Notes under the pieces: generated by a model | What the model was told of the DNA's origin: nothing | The model's input: only the letters and a program-made list of their open reading frames with translations | Databases searched by the model: none | Part shown: positions 22,201 to 33,125 of the stretch, in pieces | Layout of the letters: each line of letters starts with the position of its first letter | Numbering within the stretch: the stretch's first letter is position 1 | Position numbers and translations under genes: made by a program | Assembly: GCA_030710515.1 (NCBI GenBank) | Contig: JALBCR010001507.1 | Location: 1 to 64,000 of the forward strand | Direction of reading: 5' to 3' | Length of the DNA stretch: 64,000 nucleotides | From: Abscondita cerata | Lineage: Eukaryota > Arthropoda > Insecta > Coleoptera > Lampyridae

Positions 22201-22952
22201 TTCATTTTCTATTTTAAATGTCTCATTGTTAAAGGTTTATGCAAGTACGTGATTTATGATTAAATTCAAATGTTTTTAATGCACGTCAAATTTATACCAA
22301 CTTCGTAAAAAGAATTACTAAATGTCAAAGTTTAAATTTTTAATTTTTTTCTAGATTTAAGATGCAAAGTCGAAAAAATTGTATATAAGGCCCCTGGCTA
22401 GGTATGAATTACATGTTGTTGTTAGTTTCTGCTAAAGAAAAGAAGAAGACCCTTGATAGTTCTTTTTCAATCTTTCTTCTTTCTTACGGATTTTTATCTT
22501 TACATTATTATCTTTAGGCGTTTCCTCATCATTTCCACTACCTCTAATGTCATCCATTTTAGAAGGAAACAAACTTTACACTAAAGTAATTATACAGGTA
22601 AAAACAAACCACTTTCACTGACAAACAACACTCGGCACACTCTGATCTCCAGCTGCGCCGAGGTGCGCGCCCATCGATCAACAATGCGCCATAACAATGC
22701 CGCGTCGCCGGCCACCGTAGTGTAACAGGCTCCCGTATAATCAAATGTTAAACGGTGCATTTCCACAGCGCGGAACAGCCACAGCCTGGGTGGCCAGCCA
22801 CCGTGTAGTTGAGAACAGCCACCATATCCGTGGCTATTTTTGCGACACGAGTGGCTTATTTTCGGCCACGCCGCTAGCTACCATAGTGTAAAAGGGTTCC
22901 CATCTGATTCAGTGGAACACAAATGCACCTGTAGCCGGCCACCGTAGTGTAA
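22201..22952. repeat. Spacer with four degenerate CCACCGTAGTGTAA repeats
   Basis: 22201-22540 is AT-rich without features. From about 22700 the sequence is GC-richer and carries related words: GGCCACCGTAGTGTAACAGG at 22710, CCAGCCACCGTGTAG at 22795, TACCATAGTGTAAAAGGG at 22879 and CGGCCACCGTAGTGTAA at 22936. The last one runs into the Harbinger target site. After that element CAGGGGCCTTTTACAC looks like the facing complement, so the Harbinger probably landed within an older MITE of this family. Confidence 0.5.
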
Positions 22953-22987
22953 AGGCCCCCACACACTTCGTTCTTTTTTTAACGTTT

Positions 22988-23024
22988 TTAATCGCCGATT
23001 AAGAGTGTTTAGTTGGGCGATTAA
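22988..23024. promoter_or_regulatory. Left sub-terminal CGATTAA repeats
   Basis: TTAATCGCCGATTAA (22988-23002) is a near-palindromic pair, and GCGATTAA recurs at 23017-23024. Similar words occur inside the right end. Such paired sub-terminal repeats are plausible binding sites for the MADF protein or the transposase, by analogy with other two-gene Harbingers. Confidence 0.45.
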
Positions 23025-23146
23025 AACTTTGATTCCCCTACACCTCGTTTTTTAGTTTACTAAAACAACGTCATGAAACTACGTTCATCTCTTAGCAGTG
23101 GCGGCCGTAATTTCCTCATTAAAAAAGAAAAGAACAAAAGATCGAA

Positions 23147-25019
23147 ATGGACAAAAGATTGGTTGTAAAAAGGTCACGATTGTCACATATTAATTTACTC
23201 AAAGAACTTACATTAGAGCCCGGAGACTGGTTCAACTACTTACGGATGGAGGAAGAAACATATTTAGAGCTTCTGAGCTTAGTGACACCGTTAATTAAAA
23301 AGCAAGACACGCATTTACGTCAATCAATTTCTCCTCATGAAAGGCTTACTGCAACTCTGAGATATTTAGCAACTGGCCGAACCTACGAAGACTTAAAGTA
23401 TTCAGTTGCTATATCACCCCAAGCCTTAGGACAAATAATACCTGAAACCTGTGTTGCTTTATACAAGGTATTACGAAAGGAGTACTTAAAGGTAAGAAAA
23501 CCTACATAAATTTAAGTATGCATCATTATTTTTAATATTCATTTTTGCATTTTACAAGACTTTTAATATTTAATATTTAAGGCACATATGTATAGTGAGG
23601 CAAAACTTGTATATTAGTTGGTATTATGTGCAAAATGAGTATAGAATTCCGCAAGATTTTCATAGGTCTGAGGTTCTTCTCTTCGTTGACTTCCTGGAAG
23701 TGTTGAAATCTGCCAACTATTGTTCTGATTGTCATTTGACTTGAATATGTCCTTTGAGTAGTATTATTGGCACTCCCAACATAACATAAATGTTAATTTT
23801 TGAATATCGTGAGATATTACCTAATTCAGCTTGGAGCAAAACATCTGTTATGAATTTTTCTGCCATGATTGCAGCTTCTTTAGGCAGATCTCTGAGTTTA
23901 TTTGCGAAATTTTTCCAATAATATCGAACTTGTCCTCTTCTTTATCTAACTGTTGATTTACCTTCTGTAAAATTTCATCAGCAGTACAAGACGCCCAACT
24001 TCTTGACTTTTTACACTTTGAGAATTATTATTGTTTTTCTGGACAGATGGCCCACTAGATATGGTCGCTGAAGAGTAATCCGAAGCACTCGATGGGGACG
24101 ATTAGGCGGTGACAATATTAACGCATCATTGTTAATCTGAAAAAAAATAATAATAACCGGCATTAACGTATAGCTAAATTGTGAATAATTTTAGGGAATT
24201 TTCATTTTCCTTCTGTTTCAGTTTCCAAAAGTGAAGATGAATGGAGGGCAATAGCGAAAACATTCGAAACCAAATGGAATTTTCCAAATTGTTTGGGAAG
24301 CATAGATGGAAAACATGTACAAATAATGCCTCCTGCTCGCAGTGGATCTTTTATTGGAATTATAAAGGTACAAATAGTCTCGTATTAATGGCCATTGCTG
24401 ATGCTAATTATGAATTCATAATGGTCGATTTTGGTACAAATGGTCGCGTCTCAGATGGAGGGGTCATAGAAAATACAAGCTTTTATGACAAATTGACCAA
24501 AGGTAAACTTTTGTTACCACAGCCCTCAAAATTGGATAATAGTAATGAAACATTACCATATGTCTTTATTGGAGACAAAGCGTTTACTCTCAGACCTGAT
24601 TTTTAAAACCATATAGTCAAAAAGAACTTGACCGAGAGAAGCGAATTTTTAACTACAGGTTATCTAGAGCTCGGCGTATTATAGAAAATGTTTTCGGAAT
24701 ACTTGTAGCAAGATTTCAAATATTTAATCACGCAATTAATCTAAAATTAGAAAATATAGAAAAAGTCGTGTTGGCCTGCTGTGTTTTACACAATTATTTA
24801 AGAAGAAAACGTACAGATGTTTACATTCCTCTAGGCTGTTATTATAATGAAGATTACAACACAGGGAGAAAGACGACAATAATATGCAAAATCTACAAAG
24901 AGGATTTAACAGAAATGCCCCAGAAGCGGCTAAAACTATTCGTGACAACTTTAAAAGATATTTTTGCAATGAAGGGGCCGTGCCATGGCAAGACAAATTC
25001 ATATAGATTGCAAATCTAG
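23147..25019 (+). pseudogene. Harbinger transposase (HARBI1-like), two exons
   Basis: Exon 1 (23147-23491, 115 codons) begins MDKRLVVKRSRLSHINLLKE and holds SPHERLTATLRYLATGRTYE, the N-terminal helical domain of HARBI1-like proteins. The donor is AAG|GTAAGA. The acceptor TTCAG at 24217-24221 leads to FPK and, after a missing A, SEDEWRAIAKTFE. The DDE nuclease follows: NCLGSIDGKHVQI (Asp 1), GRVSDGGVIENTSF (Asp 2), FIGDKAFTLRPDF, then after a missing T, YRLSRARRIIENVFGILVAR with the Glu. The end is about 25019. Two single-base losses in A and T runs are the only lesions seen. The intron contains exon 2 of the opposite-strand MADF gene. Confidence 0.88.
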
Positions 25020-25488
25020 TTTTCAACACTAAACACATGTCCTATATTTTTTAATTGTATAATCAAACTTTAAAAAATAAAATACATGTACTTTAACTTA
25101 CCGACTCTTCATTTGAGGATTCTTGATCTTCAATGTTATTCCTTCCAGTTCTTGGCGTCTCTTGATCTCGCAAAAATAATAAGTTTTCGAAATACCACAA
25201 GTGTGGCGTATAAATATCTTCAGTTCCTGCCCCTGATCGGTCAGAATCTCGAACTTTCTTTAATTCCTTGCGAAAGTTACCGCGTAAAGAGTCTATTTTA
25301 TTTTTAACAGTTTGTATGGTGGCATTTTCATCTACCTCTTTTATTTTGGTTAGTAGCAGTTCATACCCTTTATTTTTCATCTCGCGATTTTTATAATCAC
25401 TAGACTTAATTTTCCACAAACAAGGTATACTTTTGTATAGATCTATAAATTCAGCTACAAATTGTTTATTTAAATAACTTGTATCCAT
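23820..25488 (-). pseudogene. MADF-domain protein of the Harbinger element, two exons
   Basis: Exon 1 (25488-25102, 129 codons) is an intact MADF domain: VAEFIDLYKSIPCLWKIKSS near the start, then KNKIDSLRGNFRKELKKVRD and HLWYFENLLFLRDQ. MADF domains are Myb/SANT-like DNA binders; in Harbingers the partner protein helps bind element ends and bring in the transposase. The donor TCG|GTAAGT (25101-25096) is strong. The acceptor on the minus strand is TTTTTTTTCAG before 24136. Exon 2 encodes a Ser/Asn-rich linker and DIIGKNFANKLRDLP...AEKFITDVLLQAEL, a BESS-like tail. Exon 2 needs several shifts, at least one in an A run. The 964-bp intron contains the whole of transposase exon 2. Confidence 0.8.
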
Positions 25489-25567
25489 CTTATTTGCTTT
25501 AATAAAATGACGGTACCGGTGAATGTACGCTGCACGTGGAACGGCAATGAGCTGCTATAAAACACCG

Positions 25568-25656
25568 GCGATTAAAAACGATCTGCACACTCACTTCGGT
25601 TTTAAACAAAGATGGACTGGCAGTCTTAATCGTCGATTTTAATCGCCGCGATTAAC
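25568..25656. promoter_or_regulatory. Right sub-terminal CGATTAA repeats
   Basis: GCGATTAA at 25568-25575, and TTAATCGTCGATTTTAATCG with CGCGATTAA between 25626 and 25655, about 35-120 bp inside the right tip. They match the left-end cluster in word and rough distance. Confidence 0.45.
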
Positions 25657-25692
25657 ATTTCTAAAAAACAACGAAGTGTGTGGGGGCCTTAA

Positions 25693-28160
25693 CAGGGGCC
25701 TTTTACACACGTTACATAAGCAACTATTATTGCACTCGTATAATTAGAGCACTTTTCTTGTATAAAATATTAAAGATTTGCGAATTAAAAAAAAACGCAC
25801 ATTTCTATCATTCGTTTCATACCGCTAACCGAAGGTATCAGTCAAAGACTCCTTTCGGACAAATTCCTGATGGTTTTCGATATGGTAGTTTGTGGGTCTT
25901 TGCGGAAGTGGCTGCCATTTTCTTCATCATGTCTATCACTCTGGTCCATGTTTTTAGTTTCCACTTATACTATTATGTTGCTGGAATTTATGTGCGCGGA
26001 ATTGGGACCTAATTTTCATAAGAGAATCAAAGACCTGTACTAGAGCGTGTCATGGGTGAGATTATTTGAAAGTTTCAGAGTAAGTGCTGAATAATTATTT
26101 TTTGCAGTAATTGGTTATAATGATTTCAGCATTTAGCATGTTCTATGAATAGGTATACTTAGAGCAGTGAACTTGCAACATATATTACAAATTCTTAACT
26201 GAACATTCAATTTATTTTCGTCTTTCCAATATTGGAATATTGAAAAAAAAATTGAACAAGTTTTCTTCACATTCAATTCCAATAAACAACATGAAATCAT
26301 TCTTAAATTTTAATTTCATCTTCTAATAAAATCTAGTCCATCTTACTTCCCTATTAGATAAGTGAATCATAATCGACCATAATGTACATATTGAATAGTT
26401 CGCAAATAATATAGTAGGTAATTCAAAAAAAATCTTATATGAGTAAGCGGAGCAGTTATCTCTTACCCAATGTTTGATGGCTCTAACTTATCTAAAATCT
26501 GATATTTTATTTTAATATTTTGTGAGTAATCAACTAGGTATCGCATACTTACAAACAATGTGTCATTGTGAAATTCTGAGAATTTTGTGCCAATTCTAGT
26601 AGTCGCTCAATATCAGCAGAATAAATACTTCAAACAGTGGATTGATTATATTTTCTATAGTTCTAGCGTACCTATATCTTCCATAATACTAGTTATAATT
26701 TATCATCCACTTCAGTAAAGCACAAAAGCATTTGGTAACATTCAGAGTTCACTCGGGTGCACTTGTATCTAGTTACACTGACTGTAATCAATGTTCCTAT
26801 TCAAAATTTAAATAAGATGTAGCAACAACAAAAATAGTACTGAGGACTCGTTAGAAAATTATGTCGGTGTCTAAAAAGTCGCACAGGTAAGAAGAAGAGG
26901 TATAAAACGGAAATGTCAAGGATTTGTTTTGTGTTAAAATTAGATAATTTGTGGCTTTTTTGAAGATACACACCTTTCATTGGGTATTTAGCCGCTAGGG
27001 AAGTTCTCGAGGAAATCCGTTCCAAACAATACCGCATCGAATTTACGTAACGTTAACTGATAATTCTTTGCAACAAATTAATTGGTAGCTACTACAGCGA
27101 CTATCAATTTGTAAAAAAGGTCTGCATACGATCGATTATATATATTTCATCAAATTCCTGATTCCTTTTTTTAATTTTTCAGTTTACTATTTGGCAAAAA
27201 ACTGTTAAAGTGGAAGTATAATTTATAATATTTAAGTCTGCGATCTTTTGAAACAGGACTACCTACTTGAAATGCAACCTACTTTGATAAAAGTAAAGTG
27301 TTTACATCCTCCGGTTTAATGAATGAAAATCTAATGATTAGTTCGTTAGATATACTTCAGTATGAAATAATAAACAGGATTTACTTTAATAAAAAATACA
27401 TTTAAGAAAGACTGGAAATACCCTGAATGTATCCGGAAATTAAGTTGGTAACGTAATAGCCATGGTCAAATACCGTAAAGAAGTGTATAATCAAACACAA
27501 TAATAAAGTGAATCATTTTTAAATACTTCTCTCTCTTAAAAGGTATTTCAAAATTGTTGAATAAATCTTATTGCGTGCAGATAAGTGCATACGAACATTA
27601 GTATAAACCAAGTCATACTGTCACTCTCTATAATAATTGATATGTTTTATGTTTTAATGAGGCAATTACACATTTAGAAACCAATATTTTCTTTTAATGA
27701 GCTACATGAGTTGTAATGAAAGTCTGCATTTAATAATTGCCCGTTTTCTTCAAGTGACTGAAACACAAACGGTAATAACAATTTTATGATTATTTTAAAT
27801 ATTTTAACATAACCGTTCTTAACTACTTTTCAGAGTGAAATTATCGATAATTATCAATTCAGCGTGTTTTACGTCTGTTTCTTGACAATATGTACAGTTT
27901 ATACGCGTTTACAAAACAAATCCTAATAGTGTAAACAAGAACGGTAAATTAATACAGTATTTGATAACAAATACCCATGTTAAGAACACAGGAAGTAGTG
28001 TAAGACATTTTAGTATATAATTGGCTTATTAATATTAACTTCAATGTTTACAAATTCTTTATAAGGTAATAAACATTTGACAGGCGTTATAAAGTACTTT
28101 TTATGTACTCAATAGTAAAAATTACTGTAAATATCCTCTTATTTCAAATTAATGTCAAAA
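25693..28160. other. AT-rich spacer without recognised genes
   Basis: CAGGGGCCTTTTACAC right after the Harbinger probably belongs to the older repeat it interrupted. An open frame at 25680-26012 contains a hydrophobic stretch (VFAEVAAIFFIMSITLVHVF) but starts inside the Harbinger tip and matches nothing known to me; I treat it as chance. The rest has no supported feature. Confidence 0.45.
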
Positions 28161-28890
28161 TCACACATTAGTATTGGATTCAGTGAAATCATTGCAAATA
28201 GATAAGGAAACGAAGTTTATGTCGTTTCTGTTCTTGTTGTACCTGAAGTCCTCCCATGCAAGAACTTGTCTGTCATCATAATCTCTGAATTTTTTTAGTA
28301 CTACTTTCCACGTAGTTACCTGAAGAACTGGTTTTTCAAAATTATCAGAACAAAATCCAGTTGCCAAATTTCAACTTGACCAAAGGGTGTGCTAAAAACT
28401 TGATGCAGTGTACACTTTCAAAAATGTTAAACATTAACGATATACTATAAACTGATTTAGAGACCTTTTCTCGTAATGGCGTAAAATTACAAAGATGCAT
28501 TCATTACGGATATATAAGAAATTTTAGCTAGACTTTTCTAAAGTAAACTGTGATTCAAAAAAACACTGGATGTGGGGACTTACCAAAGTACTATTGAAGT
28601 CATCTGAATTATTAATCGGCACATCGGAAAAGAAACAACCTTTTAAATTCAACAAATGTAAATGATTTTAAAAATAATCTAAAGATTACAGTACTATTAA
28701 ATCGAGAAAAGTGAACAATCACCTCAGGAAAGGTTTCTTGGAATTCTTGAAACGCAACACGAGTAGAATAAACCCATTGTCCATCAATTTTACACCGTTT
28801 CGAAAAAAACATTTCTAACATGCAGCATTTATGGTGGTCGGTTAAAACTATAATGTCAACACAATCATAAATTGAAATTAAATCTGTCAG
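28161..28890 (-). pseudogene. Unrecognised coding-like stretch, two segments
   Basis: From about 28890 downward the minus strand reads LISIYDCVDIIVLTDHHKCC, then MLEMFFSKRCKIDGQWVYST and FQEFQETFPE, about 60 well-composed codons. A second segment, 28400-28245, reads HPLVKLKFGNW and, after a one-base shift, FCSDNFEKPVLQVTTWKVVL and DDRQVLAWEDF, with TTTTTAG just before it as a possible acceptor and AG|GTACAA after it as a possible donor. Amino-acid usage (Trp, Cys, His clusters) looks like real protein rather than translated AT-rich DNA. I do not know the family. It could be exons of a host gene or an unknown repeat. Confidence 0.3.
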
Positions 28891-29367
28891 AATTGACTAA
28901 TGTATAAGGTAAGCTAAGATACACCTGTTATATCTTGCATTGTCGTTCATGGCAAAGTATGATGAAAATTTTTTTGCACTGAGTGCATGTAAAACTACCA
29001 GATAAGTACGTCAATACGCTTACCGAAACAATAGAATTACGTACTAGTGTTTCAAAAATGTAGCAAAAACACTGGGTTAATAGAGCATTTTTCTACAAAA
29101 ATATTTACATAAGCACACAATTTCAGTTACGAGAAATCACTTTTACATCTCTAATATAGCAAAAACTTTTTCAGATCTGTAGAATCCAATTTACGCACCT
29201 TGTATTTTTGTAAATGCCGAAAAACAATTCAAATCTTCAAATAAGAGTTTGACAATTAAATAGGTTAACTCAGACTGGATGACAAATGTATGCATTATGT
29301 GCATTTGCGTTGTAGCCACAGTTCACTAATTAAATATTGTGGTTTGAATTTTATAATATCAGAAATT

Positions 29368-29560
29368 TCAAAGTGCGATTTTAGAAAAATATCGTGCAAA
29401 AATAGGATACGCAACTTGTGCGTAAACAATATTCGGAATTCGTGCAATGCCACCCCTCGTGCGCTTATGCGCACTCGGGGCTGGCAAACCGGCACTCATT
29501 CCCGAAGAATCTGTTTACGCACATGTCACGTAAATAACTATTAAATCACGCGTTATAATT
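29368..29560. repeat. Foldback element centred on a GC hairpin
   Basis: CCCCTCGTGCGC (29453-29464) and GCGCACTCGGGG (29469-29480) form the tip. Outside it, TTGTGCGTAAACAATATTCG (from 29416) pairs with the complement around 29500-29527 (CGAAGAATCTGTTTACGCAC). Weaker pairing continues to about 29368 and 29560. Nearly the whole ~190 bp is an imperfect palindrome. Confidence 0.65.
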
Positions 29561-29639
29561 CGAATGGTGACTCTTTTTTTATTTGGGTGGCAAAGAAAAA
29601 TTACTAACATAAAACAAAACGTGGCTCGAAATGAACATT

Positions 29640-29747
29640 TCAGCAACTTTTTTTTTTATTTAAATTTAAAAAAATTTAATATTTTTAATTAAATTAATTA
29701 ATAAAAATTTTTGTTTAAAAAATTTTTTAAAAATTAAAAAAAAAAAA

Positions 29748-29793
<46 letters not shown>

Positions 29794-29949
29794 AAAAAGG
29801 AAGAAGAAAATTTTAAAAAAAAAAAAAAAAAAACATTAATAAATTTATAAAAATAAAAAAAAAAAAAAAAAAAAAAATATAAAAATAAAAAAAATTTTAA
29901 AAATTTTTTTAAAAAATAAAAAAAAAAAAAAAAAAAAAAATTAATTTTT

Positions 29950-30021
<72 letters not shown>

Positions 30022-30025
30022 TAAA

Positions 30026-30069
<44 letters not shown>
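29640..30069. repeat. Long A-rich/poly(A) tract
   Basis: About 430 bp almost entirely A on the + strand with small T islands, including runs of tens of As. It abuts a pogo-like transposase fragment at 30070. It may be a genuine low-complexity tract, an expanded retrotransposon tail, or an assembly/sequencing artefact. Confidence 0.85.
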
Positions 30070-30071
<2 letters not shown>

Positions 30072-30725
30072 GCTGCATTATCAGTACGAGTGGACAAAGT
30101 TTTCCATCTGTTTTAATTTTTCCGAGGGTGCATTTCAAGAATCACATGTTGAATGGTGATCCAACAGGTGCTTTGGGTTTAGCTACACCGAGAGGATGGA
30201 TGAACGCCGAACATTTCGTTGACACTATGGCACATTTCATCAAGCACACTTCATCATCGAAAGAGAACCATTCTTTATTAATCGTCGATAATCATGAATC
30301 CCACATCTCCATTGCAGCTCTAGACCTGGCAAAGGAAAATGGTGTGACAGTATTAACATTAGCTCCACATACAACTCACAAAACTCAACCGTTGGATGTT
30401 GGAGTAATGAAACCATTCAAGGACTATTATAATTCAGCAATGGAGTCTTGGATGCTCTGGAATCCCGGACAACCAGTAACTATATATGAAGTAGCATCTT
30501 TCATAGGAGAGCCTTACCAAAAAGCGATGACACCATCCAATATTTGTCATGCATTCAAGAAAACTGGGATCTTTCCTTATGACAGAAATATCTTCTCAGA
30601 AATTGACTTTTCACCAAGTTCCGTTACAGACAGACATGATCTAAATGAACGTCCATTCTACAAGAGGGAGCAGATGCTTCAGATCATAAATGATTTACAA
30701 ATCAGCGGTCTCCGATGGAAATAAT
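30070..30725 (+). pseudogene. pogo/Tigger-like transposase, C-terminal half (DDE_1)
   Basis: Open from about 30080 to 30723. PSVLIFPRV-like residues precede HFKNHMLNGDPTGALGLATP and GWMNAEHFVDTMAHF. LLIVDNHESHISIAALDLAK holds the second Asp of the DDE_1 nuclease, and LAPHTTHKTQPLDVGVMKPF contains the third acidic residue (QPLDVG, as in pogo). The tail has MTPSNICHAFKKTGIFPYDR. The N-terminal DNA-binding region and the first Asp are missing, replaced by the A tract. The frame is intact for over 200 codons, so decay is recent or selection persisted until recently. Confidence 0.85.
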
Positions 30726-31310
30726 TATACATTCAGAAGCCCACACACCACCCACTACAGAACCATCTACTCCGCCAAAAATAACAAAACCATTTATAAC
30801 TCCACAAGATTTTCGACCACCTCTACGAGTTCCTCCAAGGAAGAAAAAATCGTAAAAAGGAAGAAGCCTGATTGCCACTGACACACCCGAGAAGGATCAA
30901 ATAGCAACAGAAACGAAAGCTAATAAAAGGAAAGTGCAACTAAAAACAAAGAAGACTGTGTTCGAAAGTTCATCTTCAGATTCAGACACTTCAATAGTTT
31001 TGACAAACGATAGTGATTGTCAGACCCTAAGGAATTGAAACTTCTCAATCTCCAGCTAGAAAGGTGGCCAAAACCACAGGATTATGTTGTAGTAGAGTTT
31101 GCATCGAAAAAAAGTTGTATTTATTATGTAGCGAAGGTATTGGCAGTGAAAAATGATGACTTTTCTGTGAGTTTCAAATTTCTTCGAATACTTTTTACAT
31201 GCTACTAGTTGAATATATTGCCGATGTAAATATGACGGACCATTTTGCCTCAACCACAGATCAACGGAAGTACTTCCAGGCAAAATTCATATTTCGCATT
31301 TAAAATTGGT
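30726..31310 (+). pseudogene. Degenerate C-terminal tail of the pogo/Tigger protein
   Basis: After the stop at 30722-30724 the same gene can be followed in shifting frames: PPKITKPFITPQDFRPPLRV, a Lys/Ser-rich linker with SSSSDSDTS, then WPKPQDYVVVEFASKKSCIY near 31060-31125 and CPG/KIHISHLK-type residues near 31280. A basic/acidic linker followed by a small YVVV-F block is common in insect Tigger-like proteins. Confidence 0.55.
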
Positions 31311-31969
31311 ATGTCTGAAATCAACATACGTTAGTATTATTCAAAAATGTTCATCATACCAAAGAATTATTTTTATTTTTTTTATGACACTTTTATTTAC
31401 TCATACTCTTACAATTTTAGAATGTAATGTTAAGTTTTGCAAGAATAAATTTAAATTTTCGTTCTTTCTCCTGTTTTTATGAGACTTTTGTTGTTGGTTC
31501 ACTGTAGCCACTAGAAGGTACACAGTGAACCACTTGACTTTTTTTAATGGGTTGTATTTTTTTCTGTTAATATAAATCAGAATACTAGTTATAATCTGAT
31601 AGCTAACACGCCATTACCTTTCCAAATAATTTTATAGAGGTTTTTAATGACTGCATTGTGAGCTACATTGATTTAGGAAAATAGTGGTTCACTGCGGGAC
31701 AGTTTATCCTATTGTACTTTCAATTTACATAAAACAAAAAAAAATTTTATATACATAAAAAATACACAGATATACATTAAGGAAAACGGACTTGGTTCAG
31801 TTAAGTAGTAAATACTAATTAACTGGTCTACCACCAGGCCCAAATAAAATTATTTATTTTATTATAGTTTTATACTAGCAGAATAACAAAATAGTACAAA
31901 AATATTTAAAGCAAAATGCGAAAATCAGATCACCTAATACCCAAGAAAAATAATTTTGAAAAAGTAGAT
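31311..31969. other. Spacer with GGTTCACTGT inverted repeats
   Basis: GGTTCACTGT at 31496 and ACAGTGAACC at 31524 form a short hairpin, and GGTTCACTGCGG recurs near 31685. These may be the pogo element's 3' terminal repeats. AT-rich otherwise; no gene seen. Confidence 0.4.
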
Positions 31970-33125
31970 GTTTTAATTCTTTTTTAAATTGAACCAATGA
32001 TATTTTTTTAAAGACACAGGTATTTTATTATAACACTTTACAATGATATGAGAAAACGATCTTCTAAAGAGTGATGTTTTGTGAATAGGAGCAGTCAACA
32101 TATGTTTAGTTCTTATCATGTTGGTCCTTTCTAAATGATAACTTACGGAAAATGTATGGATGACTTTCATTTCGTATTATTTTGAAATAAAATACAGTTG
32201 TGTGTAATTTACGTTTATTGGACATGTTGAGCCAATTAGCTTGACGAAATGCGTTGGTACTTACGAATATTAAAGATAATCTGAGACACGAATTCTGTGT
32301 ACGTTGAATTCTTACTTTAGTGCGTTTAGTAATACAGTATTGCATCGCAATAATTAAAATGTGATAAGACTAAGGCATCACAAAGAAGAATCTTCATATC
32401 TCTGGTTAAGCAATAGCGATGCGCATATAACATCTTTAAGTTATGGTAAGCTTTTTGAATGCAACGAGAGATACCATAGTCAAAGTTAATAGAGGAATAG
32501 TGCGAAGTAGAGTATTTCAACACGCTATCTAGCTCTTTATTAACTAACAACAATGCTTCCTTCAGTTGACTAAACGCAAAAGAGTAGTAAAGTTGCGTGT
32601 CATCAGCATACATGTGATATTTACAATTTTTAAAGCAGGTATCGATATTGTTAGTGTAAATGCAGTATAGTAAGCGTCCTAGAATAGAGTCGTGTGGAAC
32701 ACCTCTCAGCATTTCTTTCGAGTCAGAATAAATGTGTTGTTATTTTGTAATTTGTTTTCTATTGCTAAGGTAGTTTTTTATTAGAGAAATTGCATAAGAA
32801 CCAAATCCTATGTAATGCAATATAGATAATAAGAGTTCGTGACAAAAGCCTTCGAAAAATCAAGTAGAACTAATATCGTTAATTTATTGTTATCAGCTGA
32901 TTTTAGACAGCAATCAATAATATCCATTAGTGCTGTAGTGCAACTGTAACCAAATCTGAATCCTGACTGGATAGTTGGCAGTAACTTATATTTATTAAGG
33001 TGAACGCGAATTTGTTTATCAATTATTTTTTCGAAGACTTTGGACAAGGTACACAATATGCTCATCGGTCGCAAGTGATTGAGTTCAGTGGGAGAATCCA
33101 CCTTTGGTACTGGCACGACAATAGT
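31970..33125 (-). pseudogene. Non-LTR retrotransposon (Jockey/CR1-like): reverse transcriptase and C-terminus
   Basis: Minus-strand order: IVVPVPKVDSPTELNHLRPM and FEKIIDKQIRVHLNKY (RT fingers), LVLLDFSKAF (first catalytic Asp region), RGVPHDSILGRLLYCIYTNN (QG-P-GS-LGPLLF box, altered), HMYADDTQLYYSF (catalytic YADD), then the C-terminal thumb LCDALVLSHFNYCDAILYY, KRTKVRIQRTQNSCLRL, and SLFRRSFSHIIVKCYNKIP. Such RTs copy the element's RNA at a nicked target. Frames break at about 32,810-32,715, 32,340 and 32,130. The 5' part continues beyond an insertion at 37430-38690. Confidence 0.85.

Larger units (their letters stand above)
22953..25689. mobile_element. PIF/Harbinger element, near-complete, with interlocked genes
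   Basis: TAA target duplications at 22950-22952 and 25690-25692 flank tips AGGCCCCCACACACTTCGTT and its complement. TAA/TTA targets and a two-gene plan (DDE transposase and MADF/Myb-like protein) are the PIF/Harbinger signature. The transposase is on + (23147-25019), the MADF gene on - (25488 to about 23820). Sub-terminal CGATTAA repeats lie inside both ends. Confidence 0.92.

Noticed and set aside
25680..26012. 110-codon frame with a membrane-like stretch
   Set aside because: Begins inside the Harbinger tip and crosses its target site; no family match.
29941..30138. Minus-strand poly-Phe frame
   Set aside because: Pure translation of the A tract.
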